From Urechis unicinctus (Eukaryota > Annelida > Polychaeta > Xenopneusta > Urechidae), in contig CM067358.1 in NCBI GenBank assembly GCA_034190875.2, positions 51,425,811 through 51,489,810 on the forward strand: a DNA stretch of 64,000 bases, in the 5' to 3' direction. Within the stretch, counting starts at the first letter, position 1; every line of letters starts with the position of its first letter. The notes under the pieces are model-generated. The model was not told the origin of the DNA. It worked only from the letters and a program-made list of their open reading frames with translations, and did not search any database. Of the stretch, positions 1-11,447 are shown one piece after another. The position numbers and the translations under genes were made by a program.

Positions 1-1032
1 GGATAAGGTGTCGTTGTCCGGTGCGAGAGGATCCAGATGCAAACCAAATGGGCCGTATTTAGGATAGTTATAGATGTTTTGTTGTTGAATGCAGTTCAAT
101 CAGGCAATCTTGTTCCGGCAGGTTCAGCTGGTGCTAGCTGTTGGTCTCGTGTTGGGCTTCTGAAAGGATTAAGAGCAAATGTATCGATTCAGGTGTTAGG
201 GAAAAGTGTGTCGTGATTGACGTCAATGTCATAGGTTCAAGCGTACATCTGACATATTGAATATGTGCAGCACTCTCTATAAATGAGACACTTGTGTGTA
301 CATTGCGGTTGTCCGTAAACGCGCAAATGAAACGATTGTAATGCATTAGTTTAGAGAATGATTATATATATATAAATATATATATATATATAAATATATA
401 TATATAATTATATTTATACGTATATATATAATTATATATATACACATATATATATATATTCAAAATATATATATGTGTATTTTATATAGATATATATTTA
501 TATGTTTATATGTATATATAATATTTATATATAGTATATATCTATTTGTTTATATATATACATATGTTTATACATATATACATATATGTATATGTATGTA
601 TGTATATATATATATATGTGGTTATAAATATATATATATCTATATATATATATATATATATATATAAATATACATATGTGTGTGTATATACATATCTATA
701 TATATATAGGCATGCAGATATTTTATATATATATATATATATGTATATTTATGTATATAAATATATTGATGCATATATATATATATAAATATATATATAG
801 TTATACATATATATATAGAGAGGGGAATATATATATACATAGAGATACGTTTTAAATACAGATATATATAGAGGGATATATATATATGTATAGAGACATG
901 CAGAGATAGATAGAGGGATACAGATAGAGACAAAAAGAGGGATATATTTAGGCATAGAGATAGAGGAGATTTAATTAGAGAGAGACAGAGAGAGAGACAG
1001 AGAGAGACAGGGAGAGAGAGAAAGACAGAGAA

Positions 1033-1067
<35 letters not shown>

Positions 1068-1260
1068 TCTAGAGAGAGAGAGAGAGAGATATAGAGAGAG
1101 AGAGAGGTAGAGTAGAGAGAGAGATCTAGATATATAGAGATATAGATATATAGAGAGAGATTATATAGATATATATAGAATCTATATATAAATATATATA
1201 TCTATCTATCTCTATCTATATCTATATATCTATATCTATATCTCTCTATATATATCTATA

Positions 1261-1314
<54 letters not shown>

Positions 1315-1886
1315 AGCCAAAATCCGTCACATCTAGGTATTTTGAGAATGTTTGATTGGATTACTTGCACATTGGATGTGTCGCATGATATTCATGAAGT
1401 AATCAATTGGCTTTTATTCACCCGGTATATACCTTTAGAATTATATTCACGGTTAATATGTAAGCTAATCACACATTATTTCGCTTGAGCTGAGGTCTTG
1501 TGTTGAGCAGTGCGGCGCTTTCAGCAGGATAAGGTGTCGTTGTCCGGTGCGAGAGTATCCAGATGCAAACCAAATGGGCCGTATTTAGGATAGTTATAGA
1601 TGTTTTGTTGTTGAATGCAGTTCATTCAGGCAATCTTGTTCCGGCAGGTTCAGCTGGTGCTAGCTGTTGGTCTCGTGTTGGGCTTCTGAAAGGATTAAGA
1701 GCAAATGTATCGATTCAGGTGTTAGGGAAAAGTGTGTCGTGATTGACGTCAATGTCATATGTTCAAGCGTACATCTGACATATTGAATATGTGCAGCACT
1801 CTGGCGTAAATGAGACACTTGTGTGTACATTGCGGTTGTCCGTAAAACGCAAATGAAACGATTGTAATGCATTAGGTTAGAGAATG
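1..1886. repeat. Direct repeat of a ~360-bp unit separated by microsatellite DNA
   Basis: Bases 1-357 recur almost unchanged at 1527-1884, in the same orientation, giving a unit of about 1,526 bp. Between the copies lie a TA-rich/GA-rich microsatellite and a ~215-bp unique stretch (about 1313-1526). That stretch recurs in part at 53.9 kb and 55.65 kb. The open frames in the repeat are short, differ between copies and show no recognisable protein. I read this as non-coding tandem duplication. Confidence 0.85.
361..1312. repeat. TA-rich microsatellite grading into GA-rich tract
   Basis: Bases 361-870 are almost pure alternating TA with interspersed A/G/C. About 960-1150 is a purine (GA)n tract, followed by TA/CT mixtures and a clean (TA)n run to 1312. 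All open frames here translate to Tyr-Ile repeats and are artefacts of the simple sequence. Confidence 0.95.
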
Positions 1887-3689
1887 ATAAATGATGACTA
1901 GATCTCTGGGACTGACTAGCGCAATGCGCGGAGCAAGGGGACCAAATGCATTGTTCAGCCTTGTTATCTCAACAAGGCAAAGTTTTCAGTTTGCTCCATA
2001 TAGGCGACAAGTAGCTGGAACCAAAGGTTGTTTTTGTTTGCCAAGTTATATTTGCTTTGTGGGTGCTCAAATGTTTTGGCCAATTCAAACATTTGTTAAT
2101 GGGGACCCGAGTATAATCCAAACGACAGAACGGAATGATAGAGCAAATGAATAAGAATAAGAATTGAATTTAGTGTTATTGGAAAGCGCGGCTCTGTGTA
2201 CTACATTGATCAAACCACACTGACAATATCGCTCCAATTTAGTCATAGTTCCACATTACACCTGCGGCATACATGCCATTTATGGTCATATATCAACAAA
2301 CGCTTAAACGGCGACAAAAAAGATGACTGTCTGAGGAATACATGCATGCCATGTAGATTGGTCAATGGAAATGACGATGTGGAAGTTGCCTCACATATGG
2401 AATCACGCAATACAGGGCCGTTAATGTCAGCCTACATTACAACCAAACGTGGTACCACATTATTCTTATGCTCGTCATTTACTGGGATTGTACGGCTATC
2501 GGAGGGATATTCGTTGAACCTCCCAAAATCCACAGCCATTGCCCCAACCATTGCTGCTATCACTCACTTCCTCAGACTTAAACGGTAGTCATCACCATCA
2601 TCATCAAAGTATTAAGTGTATTTATATATTGGGAAGGTCAGATGCTTTTGCGCATTGCTTGGCTGTAGAACAACTTTGTGAAGGATACTATTTTAATGCA
2701 CCAAAAACGTCTCGGCTCCCTTAATGATGCTACAACATTTGACTATCCCACTATGTATAGCGCTTGATTTATGCTCCAACTAGTTTACTACATGAGGGTA
2801 GATTACAGTTAAAATGTAACTGATAGTTTTTTTGCACCGGAGACTTGAACATCATAATGATGGCACGCATCAAACAAATGGTGTTGTTGTACATGCAATG
2901 CCATCATTACTCTAATCTGAGACCCGATTCATTCATTTCAGTTGAATAAGCTGGATCATAGAACACAGAAGCCAGTTTTTCATAAAATACTTTTCTATGC
3001 CATTATCAACGAGAACAAATTGCTTGCGCTATGCTGGCACATCAACTAATAAATTATCTATTGCGTAAATCCCGCAATCAACCAGCACAGCCGTATTATG
3101 TAAGGAGTATACCAGAACCCAGCTACAGCCTCGCTGGTTCTTGTTATATCAGTTTGTATTTTGTAAAACAATTTATTGTCACCAATATTTGTGTCGACGA
3201 GTAAAATATGTCTCCCGGAAGCGATCTAAGCATATGTATGCAGTATAACCGGGCATAACTGTGATGTGGTAGGGTAGGATAATGGTGGAAACTATCCCGT
3301 TAATAATCGTAGTACTCACGTACATTTATTGATAAAAGTGCGCCATATTTTCATCACTATATGTTAGCTCAAGAAATGATATTGTGCCAAGCAAACGCAT
3401 CATATTGTATTCCACCTTCAGGCGGTCTAACTAATTATGTTGCCTTTTAGTCGAGTGTGCTTAAATCACAATGCATTATCGAGATGGTAAATCTCTGTGC
3501 CGTTCTTATATTATACTGGGTAACCAATTCCCAATCTCTATAAAGGCAAGTAGCTATTAGCAGCTTATTGGTTTTCATGTGGTGTATTCAATGGCTCAAT
3601 ATGGTGGATCTTAGAACAGGTGTGCGTGATTACCTTGCTTATGTTAATCACGTTTTGTCGATAGTGGTTCAATCTATTTTTCAAAAAAT
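1887..3689. other. Gene-free stretch
   Basis: Only short open frames occur (the longest about 130 codons near 2196-2588), without recognisable domains or consistent splice structure. I see no repeat, RNA gene or promoter that I can support. Confidence 0.5.
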
Positions 3690-5254
3690 TATTTCCACAT
3701 AAAAACATTGTGGCTCGCAATGTAGCATACCATGTCGTTCCAATATCAGTGGCAATGCAATTTGCTTCAACCAACCACTGAATATGGTTTGTGTCAGCCA
3801 TGCCCTGATTAAAGCATTCTATCAAAGCATTACAGCAGGTGCATTATAGAAATGTACAAACTATATTCGCGTTAATGCAGCCTGCCTTAATGATGATGTT
3901 GATGAACACACAAATAACTTGCATAGGTTGTGCGCCATTTCCACGAATGTTTGATTATTTGCAAATTGTGTCACGAAAAGGTGATTCCAGAAGAAATGTA
4001 TTTCGCCATTTCTTTTACTGGGATGGTCTGTTTGCATGGGATGCAGCGCATTGATAAATTGCAGGTTTGTTTCTTGTTCTATGTAGTTGTCAATTAATAC
4101 ATCTTCAGAGATTCCTTTATCCAATGCCAGTTCCCAGTACCCCTCCGTAAACTTAAATGGCGTTTCACATTTCCAACCAAAGCCGCCAAAACTGTTACCA
4201 TCAAATAATAAAACATCAGCAGTCGTTCCATGTACTTAAAATAGTATGATCAATTGGAATAAATATATCTATCTATCTATCTAATCCATTTTTATAAAAC
4301 TTGTACTCAGAATAGTATGATCAATTAAAATAAATATATTTATCTATCTAATCTATCTTTTTAAACATGCAATATGGATCTTGATGTTAACCATCCTTCT
4401 GCAGGAAAGCCATGTAAAGCAAACAATGAATGGACAATGGTTAATCGATTCTGAATAAAACCATACTATTGACTGTTTGTCTATTCCTCTGTGTTATATA
4501 GTAGCTTAACATATATATTAAAAGGCATTTTGATATATAGTTCACTTATTCTTCTATGAATATTCTCATTCAGTAAACCAATGACACAATGGGCACTTTC
4601 CTATTTTGGCATTTGTGCATACTGTGTGCCTCTGTATGTAAACTAGCAGAAATAAGTACCATTTTCATCCGATTCAAGAACATTGTGATATCCGCATTGA
4701 GTTGTGTAATAAAATACTCACTCTCAAGAGCCTTTACCGAGTACAATGAATGCAACAGCATGATAATTGGTTCAACATCATCCTGTCACATCGAAAATTT
4801 CGCTGAACAACCGACTATTTAATGTAGCTTAGCGGATAGTCCAACGGTGCCGCGTCCTCCAATCATCCATCCGTCCGTTGCTTACATGTGGCTTCGTTGC
4901 TGATAAGAAATGCCCAGATGCATAAAACACGACAGGTTTCTTGTGATTACAAATTAGTATCCATGAATAGTGTGTGTACTTAGTGAACAGATTGAAAGGA
5001 ATGTTTTGCTCTCGAGAAGTTTGGGAACATAGGATATTTATTGCTACGGCTGACAATATCATGGAATGACTTTGTCAGTATGAATGCGGTTAACACAAAG
5101 TATTTCAGATTGTAACGTTATCATTTTTACTCCGATAAGCTGATAAAGTAAGCAATAGGATGATTTATCTGACACGCTGTAATCATACGAGTCGGTGACA
5201 TTATGATAAGTGCATGGTTTTAATAACTTCTGTCCAGCGGATTGAAGCCCCGAC
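3690..5254. repeat. Segmental duplication, copy 1 left part
   Basis: This stretch matches 55852-58105 base for base over long runs with scattered substitutions, in the same orientation. It lacks about 770 bp that copy 2 has at roughly 56395-57165. It carries a local tandem duplication at about 4230-4360: the phrase acttaaaatagtatgatcaa recurs in near-identical form about 75 bp later, followed by TCTA repeats. No gene is recognised. Confidence 0.85.
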
Positions 5255-5258
5255 TTAA

Positions 5259-5269
5259 AGTGCAAGTAA
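5259..5269 (+). repeat. Left terminal inverted repeat of the transposon
   Basis: The sequence agtgcaagtaa directly follows the TTAA at 5255-5258. It is the exact reverse complement of 11437-11447. This short repeat adjoining TTAA is the expected terminus for this superfamily. Confidence 0.85.
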
Positions 5270-5429
5270 TGGGTAAAATATGAATTTTCGGGATCTTATA
5301 GAACGCGATTTTCTGATCAATAATTTGCAGTTCTTTTTTCGATCCGACGCGTAGTAAACAAGAAATAAGCAAAAACAAACAACACATTCCGGAACTTCCC
5401 GACCACACGCCGAAGATGAACGAAGGCGC

Positions 5430-5448
5430 TGTGACGTCATATGTCACC
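5430..5448 (+). promoter_or_regulatory. Subterminal 19-bp module with CRE palindrome, transposase side
   Basis: The sequence tgtgacgtcatatgtcacc is repeated in inverted orientation at 11240-11258. It contains TGACGTCA, the consensus cAMP-response element bound by CREB/ATF factors, and is itself nearly palindromic (gtgac...gtcac). It lies 171 bp inside the left end and about 110 bp before a good splice donor at 5561 that would end a 5'-untranslated exon. It could be a promoter element, a transposase (THAP) binding site, or both. Confidence 0.6.
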
Positions 5449-5904
5449 AGAAGATGTTGCCACGGACGCCGTTTCTATTCGCGAACTAGCTGTCGTACTG
5501 ATTTATCGCTTTTTATAGACACTCATCAGCGTTTTTGTGTCCATCGTTTCTTGAGAATCTGTAAGTATACTCATCCTTACATTTCCCATATGATAGTCGA
5601 ATTAGAATTCATTAATTATGTTTCTGTACTGATTTTTTGAAAACAGAATTTGCACTTGCCCGATGACAAAATTGGCATGGCCGGTAGTGATCAGCGTTGG
5701 GCGGCTCAAGTTTTATAAGGCTGTTCCACAGATAACATATAGATTTGTCTCGTCAGGCTCCCATATGTAGATGTATGATTGCTTGCACTTGTCTTAGACA
5801 ATCCTCGGGCGATACCCAGGGCCAGTGCTCAGTGAGTCAGTCCTTGCCTACTGTCAAATTTGCTTCATATAACTTTACCCTTATGTCTTCCAGTCTGTAT
5901 CATC
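5449..5904 (+). other. Probable 5'-UTR exon and first intron of the transposase gene
   Basis: A strong donor (gtaagt) starts at 5561 and a pyrimidine-rich acceptor (tcttccag) ends at 5893, 11 bases before the ATG at 5905. The transposase mRNA therefore probably starts downstream of the CRE module, with a non-coding exon ending at 5560. The start site itself is not visible (no clear TATA box). Confidence 0.5.
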
Positions 5905-8900
5905 ATGGTGCGAATATGTGAGGCCCAGTTCTGCAATAATTCGCATCTAACAGGACATAGTGAGCATGTTTTTCCTAAGGAAAATGCTCGAAAACAATTG
6001 TGGGTGCGCTTTGTTCGTACCAAGAGGGCAAACTTTGATGTGCCAAGTGCAACCTCTAGGAGGTTTCTGTGCAGTGCACATTTCACTCCAGAGTCATACC
6101 AGGACCAGCTAAAGTTTGAAATGGGCATGTCACGATTTTCAAGGCGAATTCTCGAGCCGACAGCTGTCCCAACCATCCACGCAACAGCCCCGGATGCTAA
6201 CCCACTGAAGCGGCCCTTGTCGGATAACCAAGATGACAACAAAGGCCGCAAGAGTAGAGCATTGGCAAAACGGGAAATTTCTAGGGTAAGAAGATCAAAC
6301 AAAATTTCAATTACATGGAAAAAAATTCTATACAAAAATGTTTTTCTCTCTTGGGGAATGGGCTGCGTTATATAGAACCATTATTGTGAGTGGATAACCC
6401 CTTCTGCATGAACCCCTTATTTTTATCACTGTGTGTCATTCCATAGGTATTGGCAGCTAGCAGCAATAATAAAGAATCAAGTGAGCAAGAGGTATGTATT
6501 TAGTCAGTCATGTCTTACAGATTCCTAACAGTTCCACTGCGATAAAAGATTATTTTTATAAGATTTAATGAATCAGCATTAATTGGTTAATATTTGGCAA
6601 CAGGCAGTGTTGCAAGATTGGAAAATATTATTATTTATTGTATATAATAAATGGCCAGCCGTGTGAAAGGTATGCATTTATGAAATTTGTTATGTTCAGG
6701 TATCCACTGACATTAAGCCACCCATTACAGGTGAATTATTCTACAAGTCGGCCTGCGTTCAAACACAGCTGCCACACTTCAGGAGTAAAAGTAAGAAAAT
6801 AATGGTAATCAGCAATATATGACATATTCTCACACATTTGAATACATTAGCAAAATTGCACTTTTGCATCAGGTGTTGGCACCAAGCATGTTGTGATGGT
6901 GGATGCATCAACTCAATACGGACCACCTATCTCCTCTCCATCAAAGGGTGCACCCCCTCTGCCATTCTTAGAGGAAAGCCCAATCAAAGAGGACAGAGAC
7001 TCTGATTACAAACCATCAGACCAGTCCCTGCAGGAGATAGATATTGAAGTCACTGACAGGTAAGAGGTTCTTTCAGCTGGTAAGCCTTCTATATTCATTT
7101 TGAATCCATATTGGTTGACATGCATCCATGCTGACAAGAGTGCTAATTTTACCATAGAAGCAGTCACATTCTCATATGTTTCAGATCATTGAAAGAGACA
7201 GGACCAGCTGACATGCAGTATGAAAGGAAGTTTTTAGTCTTTGAAAGCCAACTGCTGGAATTATTCACATCATGTCCCATCTGTACTGGACCATGTGTGG
7301 CAAATGTGATTAATTTAATTGGTACTCTGGTACAAGTGCAACAGGTATGCCAGAATTGCCACTTTATGCGTACATGGGCCAGTCAACCTTTCATAGGTAA
7401 AATGCCTGCTGGAAATTTGCTGCTGTCAGCTGCCATCTTGTTCTCCGGGTCACTCCCTACGCAAATGCTAAGGCTCTTCAATTTTCTCAAGGTCCCTGTT
7501 ATGAGCCGAAACACATATTTCCGCCACCAGAGAGATTACCTCATCCCCATAGCCATCAACAGTTGGAGAAGAGAACAAGCTGATGTCATTGCTACCCTAA
7601 AATCAATGCCAGGTGGTCTACATCTTGCTGGTGACGGTCGCTGTGATAGCCCGGGGCATTCAGCGAAATATGGCGGCTATAATGTCATCGAGCAGCGCAT
7701 CAACAAAATAGCTGACATCAAGTTGATTCAGGTGAGTTGTTGCTCAAACAAGTTCCATATCTGGCTAAATCATTATGTTATATATCTTACAAATTTGAAT
7801 ATTAACCCTGTATGTAGAGCAGTGAAGTGGCAAACAGCAATGCTTGTGAGCTGGAGGGCCTCAAACGAAGCATGTCATTTCTTTTGGATGACCAAGGACT
7901 CCAGTTGGACTGCATCATCATCACCGACAGGCACAAGAGTATCAATAAGTACATCCGTGATGACCTCACCAACAACCACCCAAATGCCGCTGGTGTCCAA
8001 CACTACTTTGACATTTGGCATGTAGCCAAAGGTGACAATGCCCATCAAAATTAGGAAGAGTTTTTTAAGTTAATTTAACTCAAACTAAATGTTAATAAAG
8101 GAAAATACAAATACTGAGTGAGATATAAAACACTGCTAATAATTATTTGATTCTATATAATTTCTGCAGGTCTTGGAAAAAAGATTGATGCACTGGGGAA
8201 GAAAAAGGATTGTGAAGACATTGTATTATGGAAGAAATCCATCATAAATCATGTGTACTATGTGGCTGGTCATTCAGTACCTGATGGAGTAGCTAGGGCT
8301 GATATGGTTGAGGCCATGTGGACATCACTGCTAAACCACATTCGTAACCTCCATGTTCATGTCAGTCCAATATACCCTCAGTGTGAACATCCACCACTTG
8401 TTGGAGCCGAGAGGCAAAAACAATGGTTGGAACTAGGTAAATGTTGGCATTTTAGAAAAACAAAAAAATAGGTCAAGCAAATTTAAGAATGAAGTCTGAA
8501 AATGGTATTCATGAATGGTATTTTGTGAGTCGGTATATAATAGAACTTGTTTGGTACAGACAGCAAAGCCAGTGATTTACTAGAAGATGTCATCCTTTCC
8601 AAGGCCTTAATCAAAGACCTCGTCAAGATGTCACCATTATATCAAACATCTACTCTGGAGGCTTTCCATAGCTTGATAATCAAATTTGCACCAAAACATA
8701 CTGGTTTCATGTGGCTCTGTCAGTATGCAAGGTGTGTTGGTTTGATATGTAATTATGTTTACAAAATTGTTTGTGTACCCTGGCCTGCCTTAATATATTT
8801 TACATTTCACCTTTTCACTTGGTTCTTTGTTTGTGGTATTTGAGCATTGATGTATCTAAATATGGACACATGAAACATTTCAACCTCAAAATTTATCCAT

Positions 8901-9367
8901 CAAATTGTGAATTGCTCTACCGGCTATGTTTTCAAGGTATTGTCTTGCTGCTCTTCACTTCAACCACAACAGTGGTAGACTACAGGCTGTGACCAGAAAT
9001 GGAAGACCGCGGTTTTCTCTCAGATTTCCCAAATTCAAGAAGGGGGAGTACACAATACGCAAAGACAAAACTCCATCTACATATGGTTTGCTTATTTAAA
9101 ACTCCATCATTTTATGAAAAATAGGTCTTCTCCCACTGTAAATTCCTGTGTATTAATCAAGATAAAAGCAATTATGTGTATGTTTATGCAGGGTATGTAG
9201 AGGGAATGATGCAGAGCCTTCTTGAACAATACTCGGCTAGTCCTACCCTGCTCAAGAATTCCATTGCAGAACTCCGGGCCAATGAACCAGGAACACTTGC
9301 TGAAATGTATGACTACCCTGACAAGGACAAGGCTGAGAGGCAGCATATGGAGAGGTTTCTTCTTTAG
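5905..9367 (+). CDS. Kolobok-type transposase with N-terminal THAP zinc finger (10 exons, 742 aa)
   Basis: Exons: 5905-6285, 6447-6491, 6700-6790, 6873-7059, 7185-7731, 7818-8031, 8170-8436, 8560-8731, 8937-9085, 9192-9367. All junctions are GT-AG and keep one frame to the TAG at 9365. Residues 1-90 form a THAP DNA-binding zinc finger (MVRICEAQFC at the start, then a conserved Trp and FLCSAHF). A Ser/Asp/Pro-rich linker follows. C265xxC268 and C290xxC293 look like a zinc knuckle. The RNase-H-like core shows AGDGRCDSPGH (D385), IITDRHKSI (D454) with FDIWHVAKG just after, and TSTLEAFHSLI (E611), the plausible DDE triad. These motifs match a multicopy animal transposase family that I assign to Kolobok/T2. 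The absence of stops or frameshifts suggests recent function. The product would act in the nucleus on the element's ends. The Kolobok name rests on TTAA, THAP and remembered motifs, not on a database search. Confidence 0.88.
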
Positions 9368-9982
9368 AAGAGGTAGGGGAGGGGAGGTGGTAGAAGCATT
9401 ATTTAGGTGGTTGGTCGATTGATGTTTTCTCAATATCAAAGGTCTTAAACATCATTGGTGAGGTAACTACCACAATATGACCTCTGATGTTGAAAGTGAT
9501 GTTAAACAACAATATTAACCATTTTTATTTTCTAATCATCCAGCTTGTGTATGGCTTAAAGTCTTGATTTGAATGTTAAATGGGTCTTAGGTAAGCTAAG
9601 CTCTGGTGAAACTCAAAAACTGCTATATGCTTCCGCTTTGTGGCTTGCTGAGAACTAATCTTGTAAATATATATGTTGGACTGGTGTATATATTTTGCCA
9701 TTTCTATTATCACAGACAAGTGAATAAGAACCAGACATTGTTGGTATTTGTGAGCAGAATTGTATAAGCATTGCTTGTATAATGTACCCGCAAAATTTAA
9801 TCATGATGATTGATACAGGATAGATAAAATATCCTGCAAAAAATATTGATTTACTGTTAACATACTGTTATTTGAGTGACACAACATCTTTTGTATGAGA
9901 TATAGGATACAGGAACAAGATGCCCTGCAGGTATGTCATGATTTTGGAATTGATGCTTCCTATCATGTTATGCATATGTTAT

Positions 9983-9988
9983 AATAAA
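9983..9988 (+). terminator. Candidate poly(A) signal for the transposase gene
   Basis: An AATAAA hexamer lies about 615 bases after the transposase stop codon and 126 bases before the opposing gene's own signal. It is the best-placed signal I saw in the 3' flank. Use is inferred. Confidence 0.35.
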
Positions 9989-10113
9989 TAAGGTGGACCG
10001 CCCTCGACTGAATTTTGAAGCTGGTTGTCATCTGTGTGTAGTATCATCTATAGGTTCTTATATTTTTGAGCAAAGTAAATAACAGAATAAGACACATAAT
10101 GCTTTTTTGTCCC

Positions 10114-10119
10114 TTTATT
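10114..10119 (-). terminator. Poly(A) signal of the ballast-domain gene
   Basis: On the minus strand the stop codon TAA (10120-10118) overlaps an AATAAA hexamer (10119-10114). This compact 3' end supports the exon reading and marks where the two convergent genes finish. Confidence 0.55.
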
Positions 10120-10951
10120 ATTCCAATGCTGGCAGTTTAAAACCAACATATACTGATTCACCCTTAGGAAAAACATCTCTAATTTTTTTTACAGCACAAG
10201 CTGGCAGTGGCACTCTATGATGTCTGCCTAAATATCCCCAGCACCACTGTACCAACTGCCTATATGCAGTGAATCGGAATAACCTGCAATATAAAGGGAT
10301 ATTTACAACTTTTCATTCAGTACATGAATATTATTCATCAGTTATCATCTGAACCAGACCATTTTTAAGTATACTCACTCATGCCGAGCAGCATGTTTCT
10401 TCTTGTACCTCTGGATGTAAGCACTATAAGCTATTTCTAGCGTCCAGGGACACAGGCACCCTGAGACAAATCCTGGGTGTGCTGTTATACAGGACACACC
10501 CATAGATTTGCGGAATTTCCTGGCAGCATTTACTCTCTGCTACTGTAAGCATTGGCCCACATGAGCCACACGAGCACCTAGTACAGGGCATAATTACAAT
10601 GAATAACTAGTATTTCAGCACACACACAAAACAAATGACATAAAACATGAATGAAAAGATGATTTGAACCAAGACTTAAGGACAACTGTAAAATAAAGAG
10701 AAAAATATCTGCAAACGGTTGGAGATTGTTTGGACTGAAATGTGCCATTACCAAGTGCTGTTGCCCAGTCGGCTCAAGTCCTCTTCTATTTGAGGAGAAT
10801 TTGCAGGCCTTGTCTTGGCTGGAGGCTCAAATCTGTATGGCTGTATTCCCCCACAGGCTCCTAGTTCCTCTTCTTGGTGAGAAGAACACTCACTGCTGTA
10901 ATCCAGCTCATCGCTTCCGGAGTTGTCTGTATATGAGGAAGACGAGGACAT
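10118..10951 (-). CDS. P2X7-receptor ballast-domain (P2RX7_C-like) protein inside the transposon, one frameshift
   Basis: Minus-strand exons: coding 10951-10752 (exon starting at 10979), 10577-10379 and 10283-10118, with GT-AG junctions. The product is about 187 aa. The N-terminus is acidic/Ser-rich and leads into GGIQPYRFEP at residues 34-42. Then comes the cysteine cluster RLGNSTWCSCGSCGPM...ESKCCQEIP, then CITAHPGF...CLCPWTLEIAY, then RFTAYRQLVQWCWGYLG and LPACAVKKIRDVFP. This order is that of the zinc- and guanine-nucleotide-binding cytoplasmic ballast domain of P2X7. No channel domain is present. A +1 frameshift separates the CCQEIP part from the CITAHPGF part, probably an extra A in the triple-T of the plus strand at 10507-10509. 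It could be a mutation or a consensus error. The gene runs tail to tail with the transposase. Its role in the element is unknown. Confidence 0.83.
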
Positions 10952-10979
10952 CTAGCTCCTTGATAACTATTAAACGGGC

Positions 10980-11239
10980 CTGAAATCGAGGTGCACACGT
11001 GTTCCAGCACTGTCTGTATTATCGCTCGGTCCCCGTTGATTGACGTTTTCACCCAACATAATATAAGTTTATCACAATTTAATGTATTCTAGGCGAACAA
11101 GTACTCAAAGCTACATGAAATGATGTGATTCGTTGCAGTATATGATGTACAAGATGACTGTATAAAATACGATTATGCTCACACCTACCACAGTTCCCAT
11201 GTAAACAAACGAGAAAATGACTGCGCTATCCGGCTGGAC
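10980..11239 (-). other. Probable 5'-UTR exon and first intron of the ballast-domain gene
   Basis: On the minus strand a donor (GTAGGT) begins at 11188 and an acceptor (TTTCAG) ends at 10980, just upstream of the ATG at 10951. A non-coding exon ending at 11189 would begin close to the CRE module at 11258-11240. The same CRE, non-coding exon, intron, ATG order is seen at the transposase end. Confidence 0.45.
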
Positions 11240-11258
11240 GGTGACATATGACGTCACA
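11240..11258 (-). promoter_or_regulatory. Subterminal 19-bp module with CRE palindrome, ballast-gene side
   Basis: The plus strand reads ggtgacatatgacgtcaca, the exact reverse complement of 5430-5448. It lies 189 bp inside the right end and about 290 bp upstream of the ballast gene's ATG. Confidence 0.6.
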
Positions 11259-11436
11259 AACTCAGGAGCCAATGGCTGTCGTTTTTTGCGCATATGCCAA
11301 AACGGTCCGAAAATCGAGGGAAATATTGAAAAAAAACCCACAAAATGACGTCTATGGACGAAAATATTGTCGGAAACGTCTTTCACAGGCTGAAATACAC
11401 CTAATAACACATTGATTAGGGATTCGAAAATATACG

Positions 11437-11447
11437 TTACTTGCACT
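11437..11447 (-). repeat. Right terminal inverted repeat of the transposon
   Basis: The sequence ttacttgcact is followed by the TTAA target duplication at 11448-11451. It is the reverse complement of 5259-5269. Confidence 0.85.

Noticed and set aside
2196-2588. 130-codon plus-strand frame
   Set aside because: No domain, no conserved codon pattern, and no supporting exons. Treated as chance.
5865-6335. 156-codon minus-strand frame opposite the THAP exon
   Set aside because: It is the antisense shadow of the first transposase exon, whose plus-strand reading has a clear THAP pattern.
10726-10983. Plus-strand 85-codon frame opposite the ballast gene
   Set aside because: Shadow. The minus strand carries the ballast-domain signature and correct splice sites.
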